This document shows, piece by piece, positions 63,477 to 64,000 of a DNA stretch of 64,000 nucleotides. The notes under the pieces were generated by a model that saw nothing but the letters and a program-made list of their open reading frames with translations, was not told the DNA's origin and did not search any database. The first letter of the stretch is position 1, and every line of letters starts with the position of its first letter. A program made the translations under genes and the position numbers. The stretch comes from Leifsonia sp. C5G2. GTDB lineage: Bacteria; Actinomycetota; Actinomycetes; Actinomycetales; Microbacteriaceae. Location of the stretch: positions 1 to 64,000 of the forward strand of contig NZ_JABFMV010000008.1 in the NCBI RefSeq assembly GCF_013359685.1, read 5' to 3'.

Positions 63477-64000
63477 ATGACCGATCCGAACGCTCCCGCC
63501 GACCCGGCGGAACCCAACGCCCAGAACGGCTCCGTGCCGCCGGCCGCTCCGACCCCGCCGACGCCGCCCGCGGCACCGGTTCCGCCCGCGCCGCCCGCCG
63601 GTGACACCGGCGCGGTGCCGCCGCCGCCCGCCCCGGGCTACGGCCAGCAGCCGCCCGCTCCGGGCTACGGCCAGCAGCCTCCGGCCCAGCCGTACGGTCA
63701 GCAGCCGCCGGCTCCGGGCTACGCGCAGCCGGGCCAGCCGTACGGCCAGCCGGGCCAGCAGCCCTACGGCCAGCCCGCCTACGGTCAGCCCGCGCCGGGC
63801 TACACCCAGCCGTACGCGCAGCCGGCCGCCAAATCGCCGATCCTGAGCATCCTCTCGCTCGTCGGCGGCATCCTCGGCATCGTGCTGAACATCGCCTGGG
63901 GCATCGGCTTCCTGTTCGGCATCGCGGCGATCGTGCTCGGCTTCATCGGCCGCAACAAGGAGCCGCAGGCGCGCGGGTTCTGGCTGACCGGCATCATCCT
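63477..64000 (+). CDS. Pro/Gly/Gln-rich membrane protein, partial (3' end outside window)
   Basis: At least 174 residues are visible and the gene runs past the window edge. The first 115 residues are low-complexity: Pro/Ala, then repeated APGYGQQPP and QPYGQ units, likely disordered. Two transmembrane segments then follow (ILSLVGGILGIVLNIAWGIG and FLFGIAAIVLGFIG), the pattern of DUF4190-type proteins. The ATG at 63477 is 9 bases after AAGGAG; an in-frame ATG at 63468 abuts the site. Function unknown. Confidence 0.75.
   Translation, partial: MTDPNAPADPAEPNAQNGSVPPAAPTPPTPPAAPVPPAPPAGDTGAVPPPPAPGYGQQPPAPGYGQQPPAQPYGQQPPAPGYAQPGQPYGQPGQQPYGQPAYGQPAPGYTQPYAQPAAKSPILSILSLVGGILGIVLNIAWGIGFLFGIAAIVLGFIGRNKEPQARGFWLTGII

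Overview
The window reads as a chromosomal stretch of a high-GC Gram-positive actinobacterium, most likely of the family Microbacteriaceae (Leifsonia or a close relative). This rests on strong G/C bias at third codon positions, frequent GTG and TTG starts, many TGATG/GTGA/TAATG stop-start overlaps, actinobacterial gene order around the ribosomal protein operons, and Ala/Lys/Pro-rich tails on several ribosomal proteins. The genus is inference; no rRNA or tRNA gene is present to settle it.
Layout. (1) 1-13 kb: a compact type IV pilus operon, pilB-pilT-pilC-pilA-pilV/W/X-like minor pilins-pilD-pilM-pilN-pilO, with most genes overlapping by a few bases and two strong hairpins insulating the major pilin gene. 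(2) 13.1-14.8 kb: two membrane proteins of unknown role. (3) 14.9-23.6 kb: a minimal type VII (WXG100/ESX-like) secretion island. A 1504-residue FHA-FtsK/SpoIIIE ATPase (EssC/EccC type) is divergent from a WXG100-like protein, a 449-residue candidate substrate and two small proteins; a membrane protein and a second WXG100-like protein form another divergent pair. Both divergent intergenic regions carry the same 18-bp dyad, ATGGGGA-N4-TCCCCAT. (4) 24.3-29.1 kb: rpsL-rpsG-fusA-tuf, followed by a terminator and a small unexplained locus with a 24-codon ORF and three tandem hairpins. (5) 29.7-30.7 kb: an AbiEi/DUF559-like gene bracketed by two copies of a dispersed 66-68 bp palindromic repeat; two further copies lie at 14.8 and 55.4 kb. 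(6) 31-46.9 kb: the S10, spc and alpha ribosomal protein operons with secY, adk, map, infA, rpmJ and rpoA. rpsN (S14) and rpsD (S4) are absent from their common positions. (7) 47-53 kb: tandem-GNAT acetyltransferase, truA, an MmyB-type regulator divergent from an SDR oxidoreductase, and a LuxR-type two-component system. (8) 53-63.4 kb: rplM-rpsI-glmM, two tandem paralogous XRE regulators, coaA divergent from glmS-acpS-alr-tsaE-tsaB-rimI-tsaD. (9) The window ends inside a Pro/Gly/Gln-rich membrane protein gene.
Working together: most of the window is core translation (ribosome, elongation factors, secY, t6A synthesis by TsaB/D/E) and cell-wall precursor supply (glmM, glmS, alr). The accessory content is surface and secretion machinery: the pilus operon and the type VII island. 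The least expected signals are the shared operator of the type VII island, the dispersed palindromic repeat that brackets a nuclease-like gene, a start-proximal -10 signature suggesting leaderless transcripts at about a dozen genes, and a shared initial transcribed sequence at infA and rplM.
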